NCBI GenBank assembly: GCA_015234495.1
Contig: JADGMZ010000282.1
Coordinates: 1-14,533, forward strand
Direction: 5' to 3'
DNA from: Brevundimonas sp.
Lineage (GTDB): Bacteria > Pseudomonadota > Alphaproteobacteria > Caulobacterales > Caulobacteraceae
DNA: 14,533 bases
The stretch's first letter is position 1, and each line of letters starts with the position of its first letter. A program made the position numbers and the translations under genes. The notes beneath the pieces are model-generated. The model did no database searches. It was given only the letters and a program-made list of their open reading frames with translations, and was not told the origin of the DNA. Below, piece by piece: positions 1 through 6,709 of the stretch.

Positions 1-129
1 GGCGGCGCCCCGACCGTGCGGCGGACAGAGCCCCTCCGTCACGGCGCGAGGCGCGAAGCGGTGGAGGGGCTGTCGGCGGCGCCCCGACCGTGCGGCGGAC
101 AGAGCCCCTCCGTCACGGCGCGAGGCGCG
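1..129. repeat. Direct repeat of 55 bp, two copies, 74-bp period
   Basis: Bases 1-55 recur at 75-129 without a difference that I can see, offset by 74. The first copy begins at the window edge, so the array may extend further left. The 19-bp spacer (56-74) ends in GGAGGGGCTGTC, which is nearly the reverse complement of GACAGAGCCCCTCC inside the repeat, so each unit can fold. The unit is GC-rich, lies outside any convincing gene, and leads directly into the palindrome at 138-166. It looks like an intergenic palindromic repeat of the kind common in Caulobacterales and Sphingomonadales; the family is inferred. Confidence 0.8.
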
Positions 130-137
130 CCGCGCCA

Positions 138-166
138 CCTCCCCATCCGCTACGCGGACGGGGAGG
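138..166. repeat. Near-perfect inverted repeat, 13-bp arms
   Basis: The left arm CCTCCCCATCCGC (138-150) and right arm GCGGACGGGGAGG (154-166) pair with one mismatch around a 3-base loop. It directly follows the second copy of the 55-bp direct repeat and is probably the 3' part of the same interspersed element. The remainder of 1-325, about 167-325, shows no credible gene. It does contain CATAAT at 292-297, about 30 bp before the start at 326, which could be a -10 box, but I see no good -35 element. Confidence 0.75.
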
Positions 167-325
167 AGACCGGCGAACCCCTGCTGGCAATCCGCGGAAT
201 TACAGTCCGACAACTCCCCGTCCGCCCCAGTCTTTTCAACGACTTCCACTGTCGGAATCCGCGATCTCCCCGCCTGAGGAGAAACCCCCCGCATAATCGG
301 CCCGCCAACAACGGGGGACACGGAC

Positions 326-1477
326 ATGACCCACCTCGCACCCCTCCGCCCCGCCCCGACCGAGGTGTGGGATGCGGTGCGCGACGACTACCTCTCCGGC
401 CTGCCGGCGCACGAATGCTGTCGCCGGCACGGCGTCACCATCGCCGCCCTGCGCGCCCGCGCCGCGCGGCAGGGCTGGCGGCGCATCGACCAGCCGTGGG
501 TTCCGGCCAACGCCCTGCCCGCCGACGACGAGGGGATGATGCTGGAGCAGCGGGCCGAGGGCGACCTCGACCGCATCGACGTCTCCGAACTGGTCTTCGT
601 GGCCCACCGCCGCATGCTGCGCTGCGTTCTGAACGGCGACGCCGCGGGCGCCCTTCGCTGGCGGCGCGTGGAGAAGATGCTGCTCGAGGAAGAGGCCGAA
701 CTGCGCCGCTGGCTGTGCCAGGAGGAGGCGCTGAACGAGACCCGCCTCGCCGAGGAGGCCGAGGGCGCCGACTGGCTGTTCCCGGTCCCGGGCGGGCCGC
801 GTCGCGATGTCGACCGTGTCGACTCTGTCGACCCGAATTTTCCGTCAGGCGCCGGGCCGGCTCCAACGCCGCGGATGCGGCCGGTCGCGCAGCCTCAGCC
901 ACGGGGCCATGCCCCAGGCGAGCGGGGTCGAGACCAGGCAGGTGGCGGCGATCATCCACCAGACGGCGTCGAGCAGGGCCGAGGGGCTCAGCGGGGCGGC
1001 CAGCAGGGCGACCATGCCGAGGCCGAACAGCACCGCCTGGATCATCGGCCAGATCAGGGCGGCGATGGCGAAACGGGTGCGCATGAGCGGTCTCCTTCGC
1101 CCGTAGAACCGTCGTCCGCCGCCCCCTGTTCCGGCGACGACGCCCCTACAGGAACGAATACGGATCCACGTCCACCGTCAGACGCACGCTGGCCGGGATT
1201 TTCACCCGCCCCAGCCACGCCCGCAGAAAGCCCTGCAGGTCCACGTCGCGGTCCGCCCGCACCAGCAGACGCTTGCGCCGCCGCCCCCGCACCAGCGCCA
1301 GGGGCGCGTCGGCCGGACCATAGACCTCCAGACGCTCCGCATTCGGAATCGCCTCCGCCAGAGCCCGCGCCGCCGCCTCCACCGCCTCGGCCTTCTCGCC
1401 GGACAGGATCAGCGCAGCCAGCCTTCCGTAAGGGGGCAGGGCCGCCGCCTCGCGCTCGGCCATCTCCGCCTCGATGA
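326..1477 (+). CDS. Small helix-turn-helix-like hypothetical protein; frame lacks a stop at its expected end
   Basis: The ATG at 326 follows a purine-rich GGGGGA 7 bases upstream. About the first 160 residues look like protein: residues 12-52 contain a motif of the form W-x-x-V-R-x-D-Y, then C-C-R-R-H-G-V-T and G-W-R-R, which suggests a helix-turn-helix like those of terminase small subunits or recombinases. Residues 70-150 are charged and helical. Residues 162-170 are encoded by the triple GTCGAC element. From about residue 172 the frame is Pro/Gly/Arg-rich low complexity and lies antisense to the 79-residue gene at 845-1084 and to the last 332 bp of priA, so it is probably not conserved coding sequence. 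The first in-frame stop is at 1475-1477. Either the natural stop was lost, there is a frameshift, or the true end is not visible. The function is unknown; DNA binding is inferred. Confidence 0.55.
   Translation: MTHLAPLRPAPTEVWDAVRDDYLSGLPAHECCRRHGVTIAALRARAARQGWRRIDQPWVPANALPADDEGMMLEQRAEGDLDRIDVSELVFVAHRRMLRCVLNGDAAGALRWRRVEKMLLEEEAELRRWLCQEEALNETRLAEEAEGADWLFPVPGGPRRDVDRVDSVDPNFPSGAGPAPTPRMRPVAQPQPRGHAPGERGRDQAGGGDHPPDGVEQGRGAQRGGQQGDHAEAEQHRLDHRPDQGGDGETGAHERSPSPVEPSSAAPCSGDDAPTGTNTDPRPPSDARWPGFSPAPATPAESPAGPRRGPPAPADACAAAPAPAPGARRPDHRPPDAPHSESPPPEPAPPPPPPRPSRRTGSAQPAFRKGAGPPPRARPSPPR
807..842 (+). repeat. Triple GTCGAC element, copy 1 (plus orientation)
   Basis: GTCGAC occurs at 809-814, 818-823 and 827-832, spaced exactly 9 bp, then CCGAATTTTCC. 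Because GTCGAC is self-complementary, the last two units can form a 6-bp stem with a 3-base loop ahead of the T run. The element sits between the helix-turn-helix gene (+) and the TGA of the small membrane gene (845-847, -), a convergent junction. It closely resembles the copies near 6605 and 6675 on the opposite strand. It contains one GANTC site (821-825). Confidence 0.85.
845..1084 (-). CDS. Small two-helix membrane protein, 79 aa
   Basis: The ATG at 1084 is preceded by a textbook AAGGAG (1092-1097) 7 bases upstream, which makes this short frame convincing despite the larger frame on the other strand. The protein has two hydrophobic helices, roughly residues 6-30 (after MRTRF) and 37-58, and a basic Arg-rich tail, as expected of an inner-membrane protein with a cytoplasmic C-terminus. 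It lies 61 bp downstream of priA on the same strand and could be co-transcribed with it. I do not recognise the family and propose no function. The TGA at 845-847 abuts the triple GTCGAC element. Confidence 0.72.
   Translation of the reverse strand: MRTRFAIAALIWPMIQAVLFGLGMVALLAAPLSPSALLDAVWWMIAATCLVSTPLAWGMAPWLRLRDRPHPRRWSRPGA
1092..1097 (-). promoter_or_regulatory. Ribosome binding site AAGGAG of the 79-aa gene
   Basis: On the minus strand, AAGGAG is followed by 7 bases and the ATG at 1084. It is the strongest Shine-Dalgarno sequence in this part of the window and decides the reality of the small gene. Confidence 0.75.
1111..1141 (-). terminator. Hairpin after priA; possible weak terminator
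   Basis: GTCGTCCGCCG (1111-1121) can pair with CGGCGACGAC (1132-1141) with one bulged base and a 10-base loop. It begins 5 bases past the priA stop codon on the minus strand. Only a short T-poor sequence follows the stem, so it would be a poor intrinsic terminator; it could instead protect the priA message 3' end or attenuate read-through into the 79-aa gene. Confidence 0.35.
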
Positions 1478-3308
1478 AGGCGTCGCGGTCGCCCGCCGCC
1501 AGGGCCTGAAGCACCGGGTGCTCCGGGGTCCAGGTCTGCAGGATGGCGCGGCCCGGCCGCTCGGCCCGCCCGGCCCGGCCCGCCGCCTGGGTGAGCAGCT
1601 GGAAGGTGCGCTCGGCCGCCCTCAGGTCGCCGCCCCGTAAGCCCAGGTCGGCGTCGACCACGCCCACCAGGGTCAGGCGCGGGAAGTTGTGGCCCTTGGC
1701 CGCCGCCTGGGTGGCCACCAGGATGTCGATCTCCCCCTCGGCCATGGCCTGGATCAGGGCCCCCGCCGAGCGGCCGTCGGGGACGGTATCCGAGCTGAAC
1801 ACGGCGGTGCGGGCCTCGGGGAACAGCTGGCGGACCTCCTCCTCGACCCGCTCGACCCCCGGCCCGACCGCCACCAGGCTGTCCTCGGCCCCGCACGAGG
1901 GGCAGTGCCGCGGGCGCGGCATGGAGAAGCCGGTCAGGTGGCAGACCAGCCGCCCGGTGTAGCGGTGCTCGACCAGCCAGCTGTCGGTGTCGGGCGCCGT
2001 CAGCCGGTGGCCGCAGGCCCGGCACAGGACCACCGGGGCGTAGCCGCGGCGGTTGAGGAACAGCAGGCTCTGCTCGCCCCGGGCGAGGGTCTCGCCGACG
2101 GCCTCCCTCAGCGGCTGCGACAGCCAGGTCTGGGGGTCCGGCGGGGCGGTGCGCAGGTCCAGCAGCTCGATCGTCGGCAGCACCGCCGCCCCGTGCCGGG
2201 CCGCCAGCCTCAGCCAGCCGTAGCGGCCCTGGCGGGCGTTCCACAGCGTCTCCAGCGACGGCGTGGCCGAGGCCAGCACCACCGTCGCCCCCTCGATCCG
2301 GGCCCGCGCCACGGCCAGGTCCCGCCCGTGGTAGACCAGCCCTTCCTCCTGCTTGAACGAGCCGTCGTGCTCCTCGTCCACCACCACCAGCCGCAGCCGG
2401 GCGTAGGGCAGGAACAGGGCCGAGCGGGCCCCGACCACGATGCTGCAGCGCCCGGCCCGCACCGCCTCCCAGACCTGCCGCCGGCGCGGCGGGGCGACGC
2501 CCGAATGCCACTCGGCCGGGGCCGCCCCGAAGCGCGTCGCGATCCGCTCGATCAGCGCCTGGGTCAGGGCGATCTCGGGCAGCAGTATCAGCACCTGCGC
2601 CTCCGGATCGGCCCGCAACGCCCTCGCCGCCGCCTCCAGATAGGCCTCGGTCTTGCCCGAGCCGGTGACCCCGTCCAGCAGGAAGGGCGCGAAGCCGCCG
2701 CCCTGCACCGCCGCCGCGATCGCCTCTGCGGCCGCCGCCTGGTCGGGATTCAGCGCCGCCGGCGCATGATCCGGATCGGGCGCATCGAAGGCCGCGACGG
2801 CCTCGATCTCGACCACCTCCAGCACCCCCTCGTCGACCAGCCCCTTGACCACCCCCGACGACACCCCCGCCGCCCGCGCCAGCTCCGGCCCCGGCATGGA
2901 CCTCTCGCCGATGGCCTCCAGCACCGCCGTCCGCGCCGGCGTGGCCCGCGCCGGCTGACGGTCGCCGACCCTTCGCACCCGCCGCTCCGGCCGCGGCCGC
3001 GGCGCCCTCAGCCCCTTCAGCGCCGCGGCCGCCATCTCGCCGGGCGCGCTCAGCGTCCAGCGCGCCGCCCATTCCACGAAGTCCACCGTCCGCTCCGGCA
3101 GGGCCGGCTCCTCCAGCCGCTCGGCCACCGCCTTCAGCCGCCGGTTCGACCCGGTCGTCTCGCGCACCTCGGCGACGATCCCGCGCACCAGCCGCGGCCC
3201 CAGCGGCACGGCCGCCTGGTCGCCCCGCGCCAGCGCCATCCCGTCGGGCACCTCGTAGTCGAAGGCCTCCGGCACCGGCAGGGGAATCAGGATCGAGGCG
3301 ACTTTCAC
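1146..3308 (-). CDS. priA: Primosomal protein N' (PriA), replication-restart helicase
   Basis: PriA recognises stalled or collapsed forks and reloads the replicative helicase; it is a 3'-to-5' superfamily 2 DNA helicase. The product is 720 aa, near the E. coli length of about 730. The N-terminal DNA-binding domain spans residues 1-105; Walker A GVTGSGKT is at 213-220, DEEH at 311-314, S-A-T at 347-349, motif [10 protein letters not shown] at 574-581, and the ending DVDPYSFL is typical. The zinc module keeps C429, C432, C456, C469 and C472, but three expected cysteines are replaced (A438, T441, T459). I chose the GTG at 3308 because GGAG lies 6 bases upstream and residues 2-20 match the PriA N-terminus; a frame extension to 3923 runs antisense through the next gene. 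Its start is 30 bp from the divergent transaldolase-like gene. Confidence 0.95.
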   Translation of the reverse strand: MKVASILIPLPVPEAFDYEVPDGMALARGDQAAVPLGPRLVRGIVAEVRETTGSNRRLKAVAERLEEPALPERTVDFVEWAARWTLSAPGEMAAAALKGLRAPRPRPERRVRRVGDRQPARATPARTAVLEAIGERSMPGPELARAAGVSSGVVKGLVDEGVLEVVEIEAVAAFDAPDPDHAPAALNPDQAAAAEAIAAAVQGGGFAPFLLDGVTGSGKTEAYLEAAARALRADPEAQVLILLPEIALTQALIERIATRFGAAPAEWHSGVAPPRRRQVWEAVRAGRCSIVVGARSALFLPYARLRLVVVDEEHDGSFKQEEGLVYHGRDLAVARARIEGATVVLASATPSLETLWNARQGRYGWLRLAARHGAAVLPTIELLDLRTAPPDPQTWLSQPLREAVGETLARGEQSLLFLNRRGYAPVVLCRACGHRLTAPDTDSWLVEHRYTGRLVCHLTGFSMPRPRHCPSCGAEDSLVAVGPGVERVEEEVRQLFPEARTAVFSSDTVPDGRSAGALIQAMAEGEIDILVATQAAAKGHNFPRLTLVGVVDADLGLRGGDLRAAERTFQLLTQAAGRAGRAERPGRAILQTWTPEHPVLQALAAGDRDAFIEAEMAEREAAALPPYGRLAALILSGEKAEAVEAAARALAEAIPNAERLEVYGPADAPLALVRGRRRKRLLVRADRDVDLQGFLRAWLGRVKIPASVRLTVDVDPYSFL

Positions 3309-3338
3309 CGGCGGCTCCGAAGGGCTAGAAGCCCGGGC

Positions 3339-3992
3339 ATGAAACTCTTCCTCGACACCGCCGACGTCTCCGTCATCCGGGACATGGTCCCCACCGGCAT
3401 GGTGGACGGCGTGACCACCAACCCTTCCCTGATCGCCAAGTCCGGTCGCAACATCGCCGAGGTCATCGCCGAGATTTGCGCCCTCGTCGAGGGCCCCATC
3501 TCCGCCGAGGCCGTGGCGACCGATTTCGAGACCATGGTCCGGGAGGGCGACAAGCTCGCCGCCATCGCTCCCAATGTGGTCGTCAAACTGCCCCTGACCT
3601 GGGACGGTCTGCGCGCCACCCGCGCCTTCGCCGACAAGGGGATCAGGACCAACGTCACCCTCTGCTTCTCCGCCGCCCAGGCCATGCTGGCCGCCAAGGC
3701 CGGCGCCAGCTTCATCTCGCCCTTCGTCGGACGTCTGGAGGACCACGGCGCCGACGGCGTGGCCCTGCTGGAGGAGATCCGCACCCTCTACGACATCCAC
3801 GGCTTCGAGACCGAGGTGCTGGCCGCTTCGCTGCGCAACCCCTCGCACGTCTCCGCCGCCGCGCTGGCCGGCGCCGACGCCGCCACCCTCCCGGCCGACG
3901 TTTTCAAGGCCCTGGTCAAGCACCCGTTAACCGACAAGGGGCTTGATGCCTTCCTGGCGGACTGGGGCAAGACCGGTCAGTCGATTCTGTAG
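3339..3992 (+). CDS. fsa: Fructose-6-phosphate aldolase / TalC-type transaldolase family protein
   Basis: The 217-residue protein is a full-length member of the small class I aldolase family (FSA/TalC), a TIM barrel, probably decameric and cytoplasmic. The N-terminus MKLFLDTAD, the T-T-N-P-S segment at 26-30, the Schiff-base lysine K83 in VVKLPLT, and T-L-P at 183-185 are all present. At the positions that separate the two activities, E57 and F129 (in SPFVGR) match transaldolase-type members, whereas E. coli fructose-6-phosphate aldolase has Gln and Tyr. I therefore infer transaldolase activity (sedoheptulose 7-phosphate plus glyceraldehyde 3-phosphate exchange in the pentose phosphate pathway), although databases usually label this family fsa. 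The start ATG at 3339 fits the conserved N-terminus. It heads a plus-strand run with the DUF484 gene 21 bp downstream. Confidence 0.92.
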   Translation: MKLFLDTADVSVIRDMVPTGMVDGVTTNPSLIAKSGRNIAEVIAEICALVEGPISAEAVATDFETMVREGDKLAAIAPNVVVKLPLTWDGLRATRAFADKGIRTNVTLCFSAAQAMLAAKAGASFISPFVGRLEDHGADGVALLEEIRTLYDIHGFETEVLAASLRNPSHVSAAALAGADAATLPADVFKALVKHPLTDKGLDAFLADWGKTGQSIL

Positions 3993-4013
3993 ATCCGCCT
4001 CGAGGAGAGGTCC

Positions 4014-4712
4014 GTGAGCGTATCGCCTGACCTCTCCGCCGAAGACGCCGGACCGCACTGGCCGGAGATCCGGGCCTGGCTGCAGGCCCATCCGCAGACC
4101 CTGCTCGATGACCGGTCCCTGCTGGAGGAGATCGGGCTCAAGCCGCACGGCCGCAACGTGGTCGAGTTCGGCCGCGCCGCCCTGACCCGACTCGAGGCCG
4201 CCGCCGAGCGCGAGGCCGACGCCCGCAAGCGCATCGAGGCCGTGGCCCGCGCCAATTTCGCCGCCCAGACCCAGACCCACGTGGCGGCCCTGGACCTGAT
4301 GGAGGCGCGCAGTCCCTCCGACCTCGCCCGCCGGCTCGACGCCGTCGCCCAGGGCCGCTTCGGCCTCGCCGGCGCGGTGATTGCGCTGGAGAAGCCGGGC
4401 CTCGTGCCGTTCGGCTGGAAGTCGCTGGAGAGCGGCGGGGTCGACCGTCTGCTCGGCGAGCACGGCCTGACCTGGCTGGGGCCCAATTTCGACGGCCTGG
4501 GTCTGTTCGGGCCGACGGCCGAGGAGGTCCGGTCGGTGGCCCTGATCCGCATGACGCCGGCCTTCCCGGGCTCCGACCCGGCCCGCCCGGCGATCTGCGC
4601 CTTCGGTTCGTCTGAGGCCGACGGCTTCACCCCGACCATGGGCTGCGAGCTGGTGGCCTTCATCGCCCGGGTGGTCGAGCGCACGGCGGAACGATGGCCG
4701 CTGCTCAGCTGA
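4014..4712 (+). CDS. DUF484 family protein
   Basis: The 232-residue soluble protein has the DUF484 layout: an N-terminal helical part (residues 15-45) with W-L-x-x-H-P, V-V-E-F-x-R near 48-54, a charged helix likely to be a coiled coil (55-90), then a GAF-like alpha/beta domain to the end. The start is GTG at 4014, with GAGGAGAGG directly upstream (4002-4010). The reading frame overlaps the xerC start by 19 bp, so translation is probably coupled. A DUF484 gene immediately before xerC is also the arrangement in E. coli and Pseudomonas, which supports both calls. The biochemical role is unknown; the linkage suggests a part in XerC function or cell-cycle control, which is inference. Confidence 0.9.
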   Translation: MSVSPDLSAEDAGPHWPEIRAWLQAHPQTLLDDRSLLEEIGLKPHGRNVVEFGRAALTRLEAAAEREADARKRIEAVARANFAAQTQTHVAALDLMEARSPSDLARRLDAVAQGRFGLAGAVIALEKPGLVPFGWKSLESGGVDRLLGEHGLTWLGPNFDGLGLFGPTAEEVRSVALIRMTPAFPGSDPARPAICAFGSSEADGFTPTMGCELVAFIARVVERTAERWPLLS

Positions 4713-5623
4713 CCGCCGACGAAGCCCTGGCCGCCTGGCTGGAGCACCTCGCCCACGAGCGCCGCCTCTCGCCCCGCACGCTCGAGGCTTATGGCCACAT
4801 CGGCCGCCTCTACCTGGCCTTCCTGCAGCGCCACCGCGGCCAGGCTCCGAGCCTCGCCGATCTGGGCCGGGTCAGTCCCGCCGAGCTGCGCGCCCACCTC
4901 GCCGAGCGCCGCTCCGGCGACCGCCCGCTGGCCGCCCGCTCGATCAGCCAGACCCTGTCGGCGGTCCGCACCTTTCACGTCTTCCTCGACCGCAGGCTCG
5001 GCACGCCTGCGCCGCAGCTGGCCCTGGTGCGCGGGCCGCGGGTCAAGCCGTCGCTGCCGCGGCCGGTCAGCGAGGACCAGGCCCGCGGTCTGATCGGGGA
5101 GCCCGCCAGCGACCCCGACGCGGAGCCGTGGGAGGCCGCGCGGGACCGGGCCATCCTGACCCTGCTCTACGGCTGCGGCCTGCGCATTTCGGAGGGCCTG
5201 TCCCTGACCCGCGCCGACGCCCCCCTGGCCGAGGCCCTGCGCATCACCGGCAAGGGCGGCAAGACCCGTCTGGCCCCGGTGCTGCCGGCGGTGCGCGAGG
5301 CGGTGGACGCCTATCTCGCCCTGCAGCCCTTCCCGCTGGCGCCCGACGACGCCCTGTTCCGCGCCCGCCGCGGCGGGCCGCTGGGTCCGCGTCAGGTCCA
5401 GGCCATGGTGCAGCGGCTGCGCGGCCGGCTCGGCCTGCCGGCCAGCGCCACGCCCCACGCCCTGCGCCACAGCTTCGCCACCCATCTGCTCGGGGCCGGG
5501 GCGGACCTGCGGTCGATCCAGGAACTGCTGGGCCACGCCAGCCTGTCGACGACGCAGAAGTACACGGCCGTCGACGCCGCGCGCCTGCTCGACGCCTATG
5601 CGTCGGCCCATCCGCGCGCCTAG
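4694..5623 (+). CDS. xerC: Site-specific tyrosine recombinase XerC
   Basis: XerC acts with XerD at dif to resolve chromosome dimers before division. The protein has 309 residues, a normal length. The N-terminal core-binding domain (residues 8-105) has the expected F/Y-L-x-H-L-x-x-E-R-R-L-S pattern. The catalytic domain shows R164 in CGLRISE, K187 in ITGKGGK, H255 and R258 in HALRHSF, H281 in LGHASLS, and the nucleophile Y290 in TQKYT. The genomic position after DUF484, rather than beside phage genes, favours housekeeping XerC over an integrase. XerD is similar in sequence, but context and lineage order favour XerC. The ATG at 4694 lies inside the DUF484 gene. Confidence 0.93.
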   Translation: MAAAQLTADEALAAWLEHLAHERRLSPRTLEAYGHIGRLYLAFLQRHRGQAPSLADLGRVSPAELRAHLAERRSGDRPLAARSISQTLSAVRTFHVFLDRRLGTPAPQLALVRGPRVKPSLPRPVSEDQARGLIGEPASDPDAEPWEAARDRAILTLLYGCGLRISEGLSLTRADAPLAEALRITGKGGKTRLAPVLPAVREAVDAYLALQPFPLAPDDALFRARRGGPLGPRQVQAMVQRLRGRLGLPASATPHALRHSFATHLLGAGADLRSIQELLGHASLSTTQKYTAVDAARLLDAYASAHPRA

Positions 5624-5673
5624 ACTGCCGCTTCAGAACGCAGGAGGCGGCTCTGGCGGACGGCGCAGTTCCG

Positions 5674-6594
5674 ATGCTGAACCGGCGGGCCATGACCTTC
5701 GGCATGGCGGGTCTGGCCGTGGCCGGCCCGGCGGCGGCGCAGGAGCCGCCCCTCGACGAGCCCCGGCTGCTGGCCAACCTGCTGACCCGGATGGCGCTGA
5801 AGGTCAGGATCAACGGCCGGCGCGGGGCGGTATTCGTGCTCGACACCGGGGCCGGACGAACCGTCATCGCCGAAGATCTGGCCCAGGCCTGGGAGCTGCC
5901 GGCGAGGCCGCCGGTGCTGGTCCACGGCCTGACCGCGGCCGAGGTGGCCCCGACCGTGCACGTCGGCCGCCTGAGCTTCGGCGGGCGGCGGTTCCATGAC
6001 CTGCAGGCGCCGGTCTTCCCGCGCCGGCTGCTGGCCGCCGACGGGTTGATGGGACTGGATGTGCTGGGCCGGTTCCGGCTGGACCTGAACATCTCGGCCC
6101 GACGGGTGAAGCTGACCCCGTCCGGCCCGGACGTGGTGGCGGTGGGCTCGGCCGGCCACCGCGCCACCCGCCTGCCGTCGCATGAGCGGCCGGCCCGTCA
6201 CGGCCGTTTCGGGGCCCTGATCCTGCGCGGGTCGGCCGAGGGGCGGGAGATCGACGTCTTCGTCGACACCGGGGCCCAGTATTCGATCGGCAACATGGCG
6301 CTGCTGGCGGCGGTGGGCGGCGATCCGGCCGGGCTGGAGCGGGTCATCGTCTACGGGGTCACCGGCCAGGTCCTCGCGGCGGCCAGCGGCCAGATCCGTG
6401 AACTGCGGCTGGGCAGCCAGAGGCTGGGCCCGACGTCACTGCTGTTCGCCGACCTGCACGCCTTCGAGGTGCTGGAGCTGGTCGATCGGCCGGCCCTGCT
6501 GATCGGGGCGGACCTGCTGTACCGCTTTCGCGAGGTCAGCTTGGACTTCGGGCGCTCGCAAATGGCCTTCCGGGGCCTGCGGCGGCCGGGGTAG
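5674..6594 (+). CDS. Exported two-domain retropepsin-like aspartic protease
   Basis: The 306-residue product starts with a signal peptide: N-R-R at residues 3-5, a hydrophobic stretch 8-22 and a probable cut after A-A-A at 20-22. The twin arginine makes Tat export possible, but Sec is as likely. Two aspartic-protease half-domains follow. The first has D57-T-G-A and the partner loop LMGLDVL (125-131); the second has D198-T-G-A and LLIGADLL (275-282). Retropepsins normally work as dimers of one such half, so this chain could form the active site by itself like pepsin. Start choice is uncertain: the ATG at 5674 has a weak ribosome site, while AGGAGG (5642-5647) sits 5 bases before an in-frame CTG at 5653. 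It lies 50 bp after xerC and may share its transcript. The substrate is unknown. Confidence 0.85.
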   Translation: MLNRRAMTFGMAGLAVAGPAAAQEPPLDEPRLLANLLTRMALKVRINGRRGAVFVLDTGAGRTVIAEDLAQAWELPARPPVLVHGLTAAEVAPTVHVGRLSFGGRRFHDLQAPVFPRRLLAADGLMGLDVLGRFRLDLNISARRVKLTPSGPDVVAVGSAGHRATRLPSHERPARHGRFGALILRGSAEGREIDVFVDTGAQYSIGNMALLAAVGGDPAGLERVIVYGVTGQVLAAASGQIRELRLGSQRLGPTSLLFADLHAFEVLELVDRPALLIGADLLYRFREVSLDFGRSQMAFRGLRRPG

Positions 6595-6601
6595 GGGGCG
6601 G

Positions 6602-6636
6602 AAAAACAAGTCGACAGGGTCGACAGGGTCGACATC
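6602..6636 (-). terminator. Triple GTCGAC element, copy 2 (minus orientation), terminator-like
   Basis: GTCGAC lies at 6610-6615, 6619-6624 and 6628-6633, spaced 9 bp. Read on the minus strand, the last two units form a 6-bp stem with loop CCT, followed by TTGTTTTTCC. That is the direction of transcripts leaving lpdA. In this copy the spacers are AGG, so it has no GANTC site. It also lies 8 bp after the protease stop codon. The terminator role is inferred; the repeat itself is plain. Confidence 0.6.
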
Positions 6637-6671
6637 GGCGGCGGCGGCGGCGGCCGGAAGGCGGGAGGGCT

Positions 6672-6709
6672 GAAAAAACGAGTCGACAGAGTCGACAGAG
6701 TCGACATCC
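6672..6709 (-). terminator. Triple GTCGAC element, copy 3 (minus orientation), terminator-like
   Basis: GTCGAC lies at 6682-6687, 6691-6696 and 6700-6705. On the minus strand the sequence ends GTCGAC-TCT-GTCGAC-TCG-TTTTTT, a 6-bp stem with a 3-base loop and then six T, a plausible intrinsic terminator for lpdA. Its spacers make three overlapping GAGTC sites (6680-6684, 6689-6693, 6698-6702), each a possible CcrM methylation target. It is a 72-bp-shifted direct repeat of copy 2. Confidence 0.62.

Noticed and set aside
1..129. CRISPR array
   Set aside because: There are only two visible copies of 55 bp with a 19-bp spacer that pairs with the repeat, and no cas genes; it fits a palindromic intergenic repeat.
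1689..3338. Long upstream extension of the transaldolase-family frame
   Set aside because: It is antisense to priA and of Arg/Pro/Gln-rich composition; family members start at MKLFLDTAD, at 3339.
3309..3923. Upstream extension of PriA by 205 residues
   Set aside because: It is antisense to the transaldolase gene, and the PriA N-terminus matches from the GTG at 3308 with a ribosome site.
4694..5623. Phage or island integrase near a tRNA
   Set aside because: The recombinase is 7.5 kb from the tRNA-Gly scar and sits in the conserved DUF484-xerC pair, so it is the housekeeping XerC and not evidence for a mobile element.
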